Part shown: piece by piece, positions 1 to 8,667 of the stretch
Numbering within the stretch: the first letter of the stretch is position 1
Layout: every line of letters begins with the position of its first letter
Origin: Hymenobacter sp. CRA2
GTDB taxonomy: Bacteria; Bacteroidota; Bacteroidia; Cytophagales; Hymenobacteraceae
DNA: 64,000 nt
Reading direction: 5' to 3'
NCBI RefSeq assembly: GCF_002007105.1
Contig: NZ_MVBC01000016.1
Coordinates: 1 to 64,000 of the forward strand
Notes under the pieces: model-generated
Told to the model about the DNA's origin: nothing
Databases searched by the model: none
The model's input: only the letters and a program-made list of their open reading frames with translations
Position numbers and translations under genes: made by a program

Positions 1-139
1 GTTAAGCCCCGGAGCGCCCATGGTACTGCCTTCGCCGGCGGGAGAGTCGGTCGCCGCCAACCTTGTCCCTCGCTTCGCCCCCTCGCGGTTCGCCCGCCGA
101 GGGGGCGTCGCTGTTTCTACCCCCCCCCACGGCCCCGCC
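1..139. other. left-edge non-coding stretch with GC-rich hairpin
   Basis: No convincing gene is visible. An inverted repeat pairs 76-85 with 98-107 (10 bp, perfect, 12-nt loop). It lies just downstream of the minus-strand gene remnant that stops at 140, so it could be that gene's old terminator. No U-tract follows on the minus strand and only a weak T-rich stretch follows on the plus strand, so termination is uncertain. Confidence 0.35.
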
Positions 140-275
140 CTAGGCGCACTCCTCCCGCGTGAGCTGCTCGTTGCAGCTGATGGCCGCCTGCGCCCCTTCC
201 GCCGCCGCCACCAGCGCCTGCTGCGCCGCCGGCGTGGTGTCGCCCGCCGCGTACACCCCTGGAACTGTCGTTAGA
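140..275 (-). pseudogene. 3' remnant of a thioredoxin-reductase-like FAD/NAD(P) oxidoreductase
   Basis: Read on the minus strand, 140 to about 275 gives roughly 40 residues that look like the C-terminal end of the thioredoxin reductase family: VPGVYAAGDTTPAAQQ, then a helix rich in VAAAEGAQAA, then a stop (CTA on plus at 140-142). In intact family members the GVYAAGD segment binds the FAD pyrophosphate and the following helix closes the protein. Upstream the frame soon runs into AT-rich DNA and meets an in-frame stop near 310, so the remaining 250 or more residues are missing. I infer a deletion or insertion junction near 262-280. The family assignment comes from the motif alone; a chimeric assembly join would look the same. 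Confidence 0.6.
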
Positions 276-477
276 ATTAGAGCATTATGGGCAACTTTTG
301 CTGTAGCCTATGCCTACACGATATATAGGGCCTGGGTACGTCATGGCCTACGGTATACTATGTATAAGGACGAATCGAGTATTATGAAGTGGCATGCGGG
401 AGTGTGTTGCTCGCCTTAGTCGTATTCTATCGACTGTAAAATCATATACCTAAACTGCTACCATCAGGTACAGATCT
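276..477. other. AT-rich gene-free stretch
   Basis: About 200 bases with clearly lower GC than the rest of the window (21 of 60 on the line at 421). No credible reading frame, RNA gene or repeat was recognised. It separates the truncated oxidoreductase remnant from the terminator of the M16 gene and may mark a past insertion or deletion. Confidence 0.5.
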
Positions 478-513
478 AAAAAAGGGAACCTGCATTAATG
501 CAGATTCCCTTTT
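478..513 (-). terminator. intrinsic terminator of the M16-like gene
   Basis: On the minus strand, AAAAGGGAA (505-513 read in reverse) and a CTGCAT/ATGCAG core (490-503) pair with TTCCC and a run of T that reads as the U-tract. The hairpin starts 5 nt past the stop codon of the M16-like gene at 518. Confidence 0.75.
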
Positions 514-517
514 GCAG

Positions 518-1792
518 TTAGAGCTGGGGGCCAGCTATTACTTCGGTTAAAGAGCTCGGCGACAGATATTCTTGAGCCAGGTTTAGTAACTGTTCAGAAT
601 TAACTGATTCTACCTCCGTCAGGAAGCGAGTGTAAAAGTCTGTTGGTAGGCCTAAAAGGACCGTGGAGCGATATTTATCCGTTTGTTCGAAGATGGTACC
701 CAACTCGTTCAAGAACTTGCCCAGAATGTAGTTTCGGACGGTTTCCAGTTCATCAGTCGGGATGGGTTCCTCCTGTAGACGAGCCATTTCTTTGTGTATT
801 TCCGCTACGGCTACAGAGGCATTGCTGGCGTTGACATCAGAACCGATGATTAATGAGCTGGCGTGCTCACGATGCGAGATGCTAGCGTAGATACCGTAAG
901 TAAGCCCCTTGTCTTCGCGAATGTTCTTCATTAGACGTGAGCCAAAGTAGCCGCCTAAGACTTTAACGAGTACTTGGAGGCGGTGGGTCTCGCTGTACTG
1001 CGCATTAGGCCATAGACGCCCTAAACGCAAGCTTGCCTGGAGGCTTTCAGCTACAGTTACGTGGTCTAAGCTGGGACCCGGGGTAATGGTCGCGTTAGAG
1101 GAAAGAGGAGAGGTGTCGTTTGACGCAGTACCCAAAGCATCGGCAAGTTCACTGATCTGCGTAGGGCTTACATCGCCACAGAGAAATATCTCAGCTTGGG
1201 TTAAGTTGTAAGCTTGCTGATGAAATGCTTGCACAGCTTCCGCCGACAGTTGCTGGAAAGTGCTTTCGTTGAAGGCAGAGCCGTAGGGGTGCGTGGGGCC
1301 GTAGAGGTTCTGAGAGAATCGCTCAACGGCGCGGTAGCTGGTTTTTTGGCGCTCAACCTTAATGTTCTGAATGGTGCGGGTTTTTATCTGCTCAATTTCA
1401 AAAGCCGGGTAAGAGGCGTTGAGCAGTATATCCTGCACCAGCGGCAGCAACTGGCTGAAATGCCGCGACAAACAGAAGAGCGTAAGGGTAGCACGGTCAA
1501 ACCCTTGTTCGCACTCAAGCGAGGCACCATAAAACGCAACCTGCTCGGCAATCTGCCGAGCGGTACGGGTAGGAGTTCCTTCGAGTATTGCGCGAGCAGC
1601 CAGCAGCGACGTGCCGGGCGCGGTGTCGTACCAGCGGCCGGCGGGCAGCACTACCTGCAGGCGAATTACGGGTTGGGCATCGTGAAGCAGCACGTGTAGG
1701 CGGGCACCGTTGGCCAGCTGCGACACTTCGGCCGTAGGCAAATCGACCCGGCCAAGTGGCCGGGTCGGGGGAGGAGCAAGACGGTTGAGCAT
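518..1792 (-). CDS. M16 (pitrilysin/insulinase) family protein, catalytically degenerate subunit
   Basis: 424 residues with the two-lobed fold of bacterial M16B peptidases. Active members carry HxxEH in the N-terminal lobe; here the equivalent stretch near residues 64-73 reads LAARAILEGT, so both His and the catalytic Glu are missing. The C-terminal lobe keeps the Arg/Tyr region typical of the partner subunit (SRLMKNIREDKGLTYGIY, about residues 285-302). In known M16B pairs one subunit supplies HxxEH and the other Arg/Tyr, so this is probably the non-catalytic half. It starts 4 nt after the porV stop and is likely co-transcribed with it. No HxxEH partner is in the window. The 3' half is much lower in GC (about 45-52% on sampled lines) than the 5' end (60-67%). 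No signal peptide is evident. Confidence 0.85.
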   Translation of the reverse strand: MLNRLAPPPTRPLGRVDLPTAEVSQLANGARLHVLLHDAQPVIRLQVVLPAGRWYDTAPGTSLLAARAILEGTPTRTARQIAEQVAFYGASLECEQGFDRATLTLFCLSRHFSQLLPLVQDILLNASYPAFEIEQIKTRTIQNIKVERQKTSYRAVERFSQNLYGPTHPYGSAFNESTFQQLSAEAVQAFHQQAYNLTQAEIFLCGDVSPTQISELADALGTASNDTSPLSSNATITPGPSLDHVTVAESLQASLRLGRLWPNAQYSETHRLQVLVKVLGGYFGSRLMKNIREDKGLTYGIYASISHREHASSLIIGSDVNASNASVAVAEIHKEMARLQEEPIPTDELETVRNYILGKFLNELGTIFEQTDKYRSTVLLGLPTDFYTRFLTEVESVNSEQLLNLAQEYLSPSSLTEVIAGPQL

Positions 1793-1795
1793 AGA

Positions 1796-3028
1796 TTAGT
1801 TGGAGGGCGTGTCGCTGGGAGCCGTGTCGTCGTTTTGGTTGCCGTTGAAGTTGAAGTGCAACGATACGCGGATGGTGTTGGCCAGCGGATTGGCCTGGGA
1901 ATTGGGAACCAGATAGGCAGCGTCGACGCCGAACACCTGGTACCGCAGGCCCAGACCCAACGACAAGTAGCGACGGTCGCCTTTCATGGGGTTTTCGTAG
2001 AAGTAACCTACGCGGGCCGATAGTAGGTCGTTGTACCAATATTCGGCACCGGCCGAGATGTTGATTTCTTTCAGCTCTTCTTTGAAGCCGCCGGGAGCGT
2101 CACTGAAGGAGCCGAGAATACCGCTAACAACGCCTTTATTGGCAATTTCCTGGTTTTTGGCTACCACCTGGGCATTGTTGTTGGGCACACCGTCAATGTA
2201 GTACGGCGTAGGCACCAGCAGCTTGTTGGCATCGACGGTGAGGGTAATCTTGTTGTAAGCATCCAGCTCGCGCGTGATGGCGGTACCCAGCTTCAGGTTG
2301 GTCGGCAGGAAGTCGGCCTGATTGGCGCGCGTGTAGGTGATTTTGTTGCCGATGTTGGACACCGCTGCCCCGAACGAGAGATTATAGTCGGAGGCGGCGA
2401 TGGTGACGTCGCGGGAATAGTAGGCTCCCAGATCAACGGCTACGGCGTTGCCCGGGCGGCTGTCCTGGCCCTGGTTGCCGGTGAGGTTGGAGCGGATGTA
2501 GCGCGCCGTGGCCCCGATGCCAAAGTACTCGCTAAGCTTCTGGCCATACGATACACTGACCGAGTACTCCTTCGGGTTGAAGGTGCCGGTTTCGATGTTG
2601 TTGTTGTCGCGGAACTGAATTTCGCCCAGATCAAAGTAGGTGAGCGAAGCAGCCAGCGCCGACCGTTGGCCGAACTTTTTGTACCCCGACAGTGCCGAAA
2701 TGCTCATGTCGTCGGTCACGTTGCGCAGCCACGGCGTGTAGGAAGCCGATGCGCCGTAAGGGTTCTGCAGAAACCCAAGCTTGCCCACGTTGTGAAAGGG
2801 CGCATTGGCATCGGGTGACGTTGCTGCTCCCGCATCACCGAGGGCGGCAGCCCGGGCATCGGGGCTGATCGTGACGAACGGAACGGCCGTAGTGATGGTG
2901 TTAGGCTGTTGCTGGGCCTGAGCAGAGGCAGCCCAAGCGAGCAGGGCGGGCAGCAGCAAATGCGAAGCCGTCGGTTTCGGGAAAAACATACGCGAAAGAA
3001 GAGTTCGGGAAAGTCGGAAGGTAGACAA
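1796..3028 (-). CDS. porV: T9SS outer membrane protein PorV
   Basis: 410 residues. An N-terminal signal peptide ends near residue 38 (AQAQ). Just after it comes the PorV hallmark TITTAVPFVTISPDARAAALGDAG, followed by alternating beta strands of a FadL-like outer membrane barrel. In Porphyromonas gingivalis PorV shuttles T9SS cargo from the translocon to the PorU sortase and is needed for LPS attachment. It lies 14 nt beyond porU on the same strand, which supports the call and suggests one transcript. A later Met at residue 14 (MFFPKPTAS) is an alternative start that still leaves a signal peptide. The fold is inferred from sequence pattern only. Confidence 0.93.
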   Translation of the reverse strand: MSTFRLSRTLLSRMFFPKPTASHLLLPALLAWAASAQAQQQPNTITTAVPFVTISPDARAAALGDAGAATSPDANAPFHNVGKLGFLQNPYGASASYTPWLRNVTDDMSISALSGYKKFGQRSALAASLTYFDLGEIQFRDNNNIETGTFNPKEYSVSVSYGQKLSEYFGIGATARYIRSNLTGNQGQDSRPGNAVAVDLGAYYSRDVTIAASDYNLSFGAAVSNIGNKITYTRANQADFLPTNLKLGTAITRELDAYNKITLTVDANKLLVPTPYYIDGVPNNNAQVVAKNQEIANKGVVSGILGSFSDAPGGFKEELKEINISAGAEYWYNDLLSARVGYFYENPMKGDRRYLSLGLGLRYQVFGVDAAYLVPNSQANPLANTIRVSLHFNFNGNQNDDTAPSDTPSN

Positions 3029-3042
3029 AAGGCAGAAAGTGG

Positions 3043-6000
3043 TTAGTTGAGCAACACCAGCTTTTCGAATTTGCTGACTTGCGCGTCGCGGGAGGTGCGC
3101 ACGCTGATGCGGTACACATAAACGCCCCGCGCCAGCTGATCATTGTAATCGTCGCGCCCGTCCCACGAGATGCTGCGCACGTGCGAGTCGCTATTGGGAA
3201 TATTAGCAATCAGGGTACGTACAAGCTTACCGGAGACGGTGAAGATTTGTACCTGCACGTCCAGGTCCTCGCCGAAGCGGTTGTGGTCGAAGTGGAAGGT
3301 GGTGTGGTTGGCAAACGGGTTGGGGTAGTTCAGCACGTGGTCCAAGGCCATCTTATCATTCTTGGCCACGATGAACTCAATTTCCTTCTCGGACGAGTTG
3401 TTGAACGTATCCCAGGCCTTGACACGTAGCACGTGAGGCCCTACGGTCAGGTTTTTGAACAGGTACCGCACTTCCCCGCGCGTCAGGCTATCGGTATCGG
3501 CTGAGTAGAACTCGTTCAGGACCGTTACCTTGGTGGGGTCGTTGTCGAGGGTAGCGGTCAGCTCGTGGCCGATGCCGGTGCCGGCCGTATTGATGCCACT
3601 CGCGTCGCGGAGCTTGGCAATAAGCTTGGTATCTGTCTTGGTCAGGCCACCAAACACGAATGCCTCGGTATCCATGGCCAAGCGGATGTTGGGCGGAATG
3701 GTGTCGTTGAGGGCCGTGGGGGCAGCGCCGCCTACCACTACGCGCGGGCTGGAGCCGTGCGCATCGACGTTATTCTGCTCGTCGTAGGCGTAGAAGCTGA
3801 TCTTGCCGAACCCGTAGCGGTAGTTAATGTCTTTGGGCACCACAAACTGCACGGAGAAGCGGCCGCCGGTGACGGTGGCTTTGCCGTCGTAAATCACGTC
3901 GCGCTGCACGCGCACCGACACCGTATCGTTTTCGTTGCCGAGGGTGCGTACGAGCGAGGGTTTCTCATATACCGTGATTTGGGCTTCTCCCTTGAAGCCC
4001 GCTTGCAGGACCCGCGAAGTCGGATCAATTACCTCCCCTTCCAGCTGCACCCGTTGCAGAGCCCGGATGGTGTCGAGGGGCGCGTGGTTGGGGTCGTTGG
4101 CGGCGCTGAGGCGCGTGGTGCGCACGGCGAGCTGTGGCAACGCCAGGCGCATGGTGGGGTCGCCAATCAGAGTGAAGTTGCGGTTGACGACATCCAAGCC
4201 ATCGTTGTTCTTGCCAAACACGATTACATCACCCAGACGCGGCCAGCTACCATTGGCGTTGCGCTTGAACTGAGCTTCGTAAAAGCGGCTGGCCAGGGCT
4301 TGGTTGTTGTTAGAGTACACCAGGCGAGTAGTAGTGAACAGCCCGATGGCCCCGGCGGGGGTATCAGTAAATACCTGTTCGCCCGCCGATACAAACTTCG
4401 GGTCGTCGTACCAGGCGAAGTCACAGGTAGCGGTGAGCAGGAAAGACAGGCGCTGCTGGTTTTGCAACTGCGCAATCGAGGCGTTGTTCAGGATCTGTTC
4501 GTCGGTCCAGCCCTGCGGCCCGCCGTGCCCCGAATAGCTGACCATCAGGGAGCCTTGCTCCAGGGCCGCATCCAGGGCCGCGCTGGCGTCCGGGGAGCGT
4601 TGGCCGCCCGAGGTGCTCAGCTGCGGGTACATATCCAGGTATACTTTATTGACCTGGAAATCTGGGCGGTTCTGAACAAACGGGGCCGTGGCGGTTTCCG
4701 AGTCGTAAAGGTGCAGGTTGGAGTCGCCGTCATCGGCCACGAAGGTGAGACGGTTGCGCCACTTGCCCTGGGTGCCGCTAGCTTCGCCAGCCCGGTCATA
4801 GGCTTTGATTTTGGCTACCAGCCCGGTTGCATCGAGCGTGGCCGTGCCCTGCGTATTGCGCAGGCGCACCGGCAGACGTCCAATCGCCGCATCCATCATA
4901 TCATTGCTGGCGGAGCCATCTTCCGCCCACTCGCCCTCCTCGTCGTCCAGGTAGCCGTAGTAGTCATCAGAGCAGTAGGAAGGCTGCACGCCTACCTTGG
5001 CGAAGGACGAGATAGACTCGTAAGTGGGAACGTAGTTCTGGTTGTCGGCATCCTTCAGCACGCGGTTGCTCCACCAAGCGGGCAAGTCGGCGACGCTGTT
5101 CGACGGGTCGCTCTTGTAGTCGTAGGACGCGTCGCCGAAGAGGAGCACGTACAGCTTGCCGGTCCGGCCGGTGGGCCGGTCGTAGATCATCTTGATAAAG
5201 TCGCGGATAGCGGTAACGTCCTGGCCACCCGAGCTGAACTCGTTGTAGATCTGGTTGGTCGTAACGACCTGCGGGTGAAACCCGTCGTGCGTTTCGCGGT
5301 AGCGACCCAACTCAGTGGCCTGCGCCACAAATGCCGGCGACGTAATAATGAGGAGGTCAACGGGGGAGGTAGTGGCCAGCGCGTGCAGGTTTTGGCGGCC
5401 TACCCGGCCAAACGCACGCGGCGTGCTCGTGCTGGTGCTACCGGGCGTAAAGGCGACGTATTCGCGCACAGCACTGGTGCTGGCCAGAAAACGGCCGCTA
5501 CTATGTGCGACGTTTTGTACCTGCAGCGGGTTGGTAACGTCCCAGACAACGGTATTGGCGGCCACGTTCTGCACCTCAAAGGTGCTGAGGGCGTTCGGGG
5601 CTACGTTCGTGAGTGAGCGAAAGAGCAACGGGGTGCCGCCTAGCGTAAGTTGGCGCCGCGCCTGGATTTCGATGTAGTCGAGGTAACCAACGGCCGAGGG
5701 GTCGACGGCAGATCCGTTGAAGGTGAGTTCTACGGTCAGATCCGTCGTGCCAGCGGGGGCCAGCGTGGAGTACGTCTTTACGTCAGTATTGGCAAGCTCG
5801 GGGTAACAGTACGGCGTGCTGGGGTCGCAGCTGAGGCTACGAACAGTTTGCGGCGCGCCGAGGCTGGTGCCATTGAGCGTCAGACCGAAGCTACTGGGGG
5901 CAAAAACCTGCCCGGGCAGCGACGTGGCCGCTACCGATGAGGTAACCAGCAGCGGGGAGCCGGGCACCAGGTTGGTGATTTCGCGGAACGGCGCCGTCTT

Positions 6001-7017
6001 GGAGGTGTTCGGGTTCAGCCCTTCACCCAGCCACTGGCGGCCGGAGTGAAGCAGGTTGATGTACTCCCGTTCGTAAAAGAAGTGGTCGGTGTACTCGCGG
6101 ATGGTAGCCGTGGGCGTACCACTGACGGCAGGCCGGTTGGTCACGCGCCGGCCGTTGGTATTGCCGACCGTCAGAAAGTAGTAAGCGGTATCGGTGTAGA
6201 TGTTAAGCTGGTGGGCAAACTGCTGGTTCTGGAGCTTCCAAGTGTGCGGGCCCGACGAATAAAACAGGAAATACTCGTCGCTGTCGAAGGTGGCGTTGTT
6301 GCTGCCGTTATCGGCGAAGTAGATGGCATTTTCCACCAAGTCGTCGGGGCGGGCGGCGCGGTTGGACTGCGGAAGCATGCCGAGGCCGTAGCCATACAGC
6401 TGCAGGCGGCGCGGGTCAAGCGACTGAACAGGCAGGCCCAGGGCCTGTAGAAAGTTGCGGTCGAGCTTGAACACGCCCCCATTACCAACCTCGTTGCTGG
6501 GCACGCCAATCTTAAACCAGTCGCCGGTGTTCAGGGCCGAAGTGGTGGCGTACGTGCGCGTGGTGCGGGCCTGCGGCGGCGTTTCGGTGCGGAACGTGTA
6601 TTGGAAGCTGGTAAGCTTTTCCAGTTGCCCGCTGAGGGCATTGCGGCGTACGGCCGTCACGGAGGCCAGCGTCAGAGCCTGGTGGTTGGAGGTGCCGTGA
6701 TGCAGCGTAACCTGAGCGGCCGCCGGCACCTGAACGCCGGCAAAAGCGGCGGCTTCCTGGGTGGTAAAAGCCGCGTAGCGCGGCTCCACGATCTGTACTT
6801 CGCTTACGTAGCCGTCGAGGGACAGGCTCACGCTCGGAATGCGCTGGCCGGGCTCAAAAACGGCATCGGTGAAGCTAGGAACCCGGACGCCCGCGCCGCG
6901 CGTGGGAAATACCGTGGCCTGACCGCTCCAACTCAGCGTCACTGGCGCATTGGTAGCCTGGCCGTGCGCCTGCCACGTAAAGCTTACCAGTACCAACAAC
7001 AAAGTAAAAAGCCGCAT
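3043..7017 (-). CDS. porU: T9SS C-terminal signal peptidase (sortase) PorU
   Basis: 1324 residues from the chosen Met (MRLFTLLLVLVSFTWQAHGQ), which begins a clear signal peptide; an in-frame start 60 nt upstream would put a non-signal sequence in front. The central part is a gingipain-like C25 peptidase domain: LYVLLFGDASYDYKS, then SYSGHGG (catalytic His near residue 830), then LLTATCDFAWYDD (catalytic Cys near residue 864). The C-terminus has the YPNPF motif and an Ig-like sorting-type domain from about residue 1229. PorU removes the CTD of secreted cargo and links the product to anionic LPS on the cell surface. It works with PorV (next gene) and PorZ (44073-46403). The gene is intact with both catalytic residues present. 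Confidence 0.95.
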   Translation of the reverse strand: MRLFTLLLVLVSFTWQAHGQATNAPVTLSWSGQATVFPTRGAGVRVPSFTDAVFEPGQRIPSVSLSLDGYVSEVQIVEPRYAAFTTQEAAAFAGVQVPAAAQVTLHHGTSNHQALTLASVTAVRRNALSGQLEKLTSFQYTFRTETPPQARTTRTYATTSALNTGDWFKIGVPSNEVGNGGVFKLDRNFLQALGLPVQSLDPRRLQLYGYGLGMLPQSNRAARPDDLVENAIYFADNGSNNATFDSDEYFLFYSSGPHTWKLQNQQFAHQLNIYTDTAYYFLTVGNTNGRRVTNRPAVSGTPTATIREYTDHFFYEREYINLLHSGRQWLGEGLNPNTSKTAPFREITNLVPGSPLLVTSSVAATSLPGQVFAPSSFGLTLNGTSLGAPQTVRSLSCDPSTPYCYPELANTDVKTYSTLAPAGTTDLTVELTFNGSAVDPSAVGYLDYIEIQARRQLTLGGTPLLFRSLTNVAPNALSTFEVQNVAANTVVWDVTNPLQVQNVAHSSGRFLASTSAVREYVAFTPGSTSTSTPRAFGRVGRQNLHALATTSPVDLLIITSPAFVAQATELGRYRETHDGFHPQVVTTNQIYNEFSSGGQDVTAIRDFIKMIYDRPTGRTGKLYVLLFGDASYDYKSDPSNSVADLPAWWSNRVLKDADNQNYVPTYESISSFAKVGVQPSYCSDDYYGYLDDEEGEWAEDGSASNDMMDAAIGRLPVRLRNTQGTATLDATGLVAKIKAYDRAGEASGTQGKWRNRLTFVADDGDSNLHLYDSETATAPFVQNRPDFQVNKVYLDMYPQLSTSGGQRSPDASAALDAALEQGSLMVSYSGHGGPQGWTDEQILNNASIAQLQNQQRLSFLLTATCDFAWYDDPKFVSAGEQVFTDTPAGAIGLFTTTRLVYSNNNQALASRFYEAQFKRNANGSWPRLGDVIVFGKNNDGLDVVNRNFTLIGDPTMRLALPQLAVRTTRLSAANDPNHAPLDTIRALQRVQLEGEVIDPTSRVLQAGFKGEAQITVYEKPSLVRTLGNENDTVSVRVQRDVIYDGKATVTGGRFSVQFVVPKDINYRYGFGKISFYAYDEQNNVDAHGSSPRVVVGGAAPTALNDTIPPNIRLAMDTEAFVFGGLTKTDTKLIAKLRDASGINTAGTGIGHELTATLDNDPTKVTVLNEFYSADTDSLTRGEVRYLFKNLTVGPHVLRVKAWDTFNNSSEKEIEFIVAKNDKMALDHVLNYPNPFANHTTFHFDHNRFGEDLDVQVQIFTVSGKLVRTLIANIPNSDSHVRSISWDGRDDYNDQLARGVYVYRISVRTSRDAQVSKFEKLVLLN

Positions 7018-7152
7018 AAAGAGCAGATAAGTGGGTGGTGAAGCAGGAGCGGGGTATGCCGGGTGGCCCCTAAACAACTAAGCAGACTAGTGCGTTCAGT
7101 TAGCGGAACTTACAACTCACCGGCGCGCAAAATATTGTGCAGCTGCTATGCC

Positions 7153-7926
7153 TTAATGAGCCGGGGCGGGGCGGCTGACCAACGACAGCACCACGTACAG
7201 CAAGATAATCAGCGGGACGGCGGCGGCGTGCAGCAGCACCAGCAGGGCCACTGACAAGAGCAGAAACACGAAACGCAGGGAATTGTCGCGCCAGGTGAAG
7301 TTTTTGAACTTGAGCGCAAACAGCGGTAGCTCGGCCACCAGCAGGCCCGACATCAGGAACGTGAGGCCCAGCAGCACCCACGGGTTCAGGATAATATTGT
7401 GCAGGCCAAAGCTGTCGTAGGCCAGAATCACCGGCAGCGACACAATCAGCATGGTATTGGCCGGGGTAGGCACGCCGATAAAGGAATCGGACTGGCGGGT
7501 GTCGTTGTTGAACTTGGCCAGGCGCAGCGCGGAGAAGATGCTGACGGTGAAAGCCAGGTAGGCAAGGCTATTGGGCAGCTGCGTCTGCAGCAGCGCGTGC
7601 TGCAACATCTTAAACAGCACGGCGCCCGGCACTACGCCGAACGACACCATATCGGCCAGCGAATCCAAGTCCTTGCCGATGGGGGAAGAGACGTGCAGGG
7701 CCCGCGCCACGAGGCCGTCGAAGAAATCGGCCACGGCCGCAATACCGATCAGGTAGGCGGCCGGCACCAGCAGCGACCAGGGCGAGTAGCCGGGGTCGGT
7801 GGACAACTCCTTTTCGTGGACGATAAAGGTATCGGGCCCGTAGCTCAGGATGATGCTCAGCGCCACGCAGCCGCACAGCAGATTCAGGCAGGTGAGGGCG
7901 TTGGGTAGGTGGTTTTTGATAGCCAT
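7153..7926 (-). CDS. pssA: CDP-diacylglycerol--serine O-phosphatidyltransferase
   Basis: 257 residues, a polytopic inner membrane enzyme of the CDP-alcohol phosphatidyltransferase family. The signature D-G-x2-A-R-x8-G-x3-D-x3-D is complete (D70, G71, A74, R75, G84, D88, D92). It makes phosphatidylserine from CDP-diacylglycerol and serine, the precursor of phosphatidylethanolamine. At least six hydrophobic segments are visible. The stop of the upstream MBL-fold gene is 12 nt before this start, so the two probably share a transcript. The serine specificity is inferred from overall resemblance; the motif alone fits any CDP-alcohol transferase. Confidence 0.88.
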   Translation of the reverse strand: MAIKNHLPNALTCLNLLCGCVALSIILSYGPDTFIVHEKELSTDPGYSPWSLLVPAAYLIGIAAVADFFDGLVARALHVSSPIGKDLDSLADMVSFGVVPGAVLFKMLQHALLQTQLPNSLAYLAFTVSIFSALRLAKFNNDTRQSDSFIGVPTPANTMLIVSLPVILAYDSFGLHNIILNPWVLLGLTFLMSGLLVAELPLFALKFKNFTWRDNSLRFVFLLLSVALLVLLHAAAVPLIILLYVVLSLVSRPAPAH

Positions 7927-7938
7927 CAGCGAATAAGA

Positions 7939-8577
7939 CTAGCGCAGGAAAGGATTGGAAGCACGCTCGACGCCGACCGTGGTGGCCGGGCCGTGGCCGG
8001 GGTACACGGTGGTATCGTCGGGCAGGGTGAGCAGCTGATCCTGGATGCTGCGAATGAGCGTGTCGTAGTCGCCGCCAGGCAAATCGGTGCGACCGATGCT
8101 GCCGCGGAAGAGCACGTCGCCGCCGATGACGGTCTTGGTCGGCGCGTGGTAGAACACCACGTGGCCGGGCGCGTGGCCGGGCGCAAAGCGCACTTCCAGC
8201 TCCGTCTGGCCGAAGCGCAGCGGCTCGCCGGGCGTCAGAAAGCCCGTGGGCTCGGCGGGCGCGTAGAGCGGAAAGCCGTAGTTGGGCGCGTACGTCGGCA
8301 CGGCGCGCAGGGTGGCCAGGTCGGCTTCGTGGATGAGAAAGGGCGTGCCGGGGTAAGTATCGAGCACGAACTGGTTGCCGAACACGTGGTCGATGTGGCA
8401 GTGCGTGTTCAGCAGCAACTCCACCCGCAGGTTGTTGTCGGTGATAAACTGACGCAGGGCCTGCTGCTCGGCGCGGTCGTAGCAACCCGGGTCGACGACG
8501 GCGCAGGCACCGGAGGCATCGTGCAGCAGGTAAGTGTTTTCGGAAAAGGCGTTGAACGTAAAGCCTGAAACGGTCAT
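7939..8577 (-). CDS. MBL-fold metallo-hydrolase (glyoxalase II-like)
   Basis: 212 residues. The zinc-binding signature HCHIDH is at 59-64, preceded by the typical opening TFNAFSENTYLLHDASGACAVVDPG and followed by later His ligands (APGHAPGHVVFYH and YPGHGPATT near the C-terminus). This is the small YcbL/glyoxalase II-like subgroup, which binds two metal ions and hydrolyses thioesters such as S-lactoylglutathione; the substrate here is unknown. The start MTVSGFTF was chosen because the 8 residues upstream (MAGLFPIC) are not family-like. It lies directly upstream of pssA on the same strand and is divergent from the oxidoreductase at 8668. Confidence 0.85.
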   Translation of the reverse strand: MTVSGFTFNAFSENTYLLHDASGACAVVDPGCYDRAEQQALRQFITDNNLRVELLLNTHCHIDHVFGNQFVLDTYPGTPFLIHEADLATLRAVPTYAPNYGFPLYAPAEPTGFLTPGEPLRFGQTELEVRFAPGHAPGHVVFYHAPTKTVIGGDVLFRGSIGRTDLPGGDYDTLIRSIQDQLLTLPDDTTVYPGHGPATTVGVERASNPFLR

Positions 8578-8667
8578 GCAGATAGGAAAAAGCCCGGCCA
8601 CACGGCGGGCAAAGAAGGGGAGGGAAAGTTACACAATCAGCCGCGCAAAGTCCGTATTTTGCCCGGA

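Noticed and set aside
3565-5616. 683-codon open frame antisense to porU
   Set aside because: Shadow of a well-supported gene, biased composition, no signal or motif.
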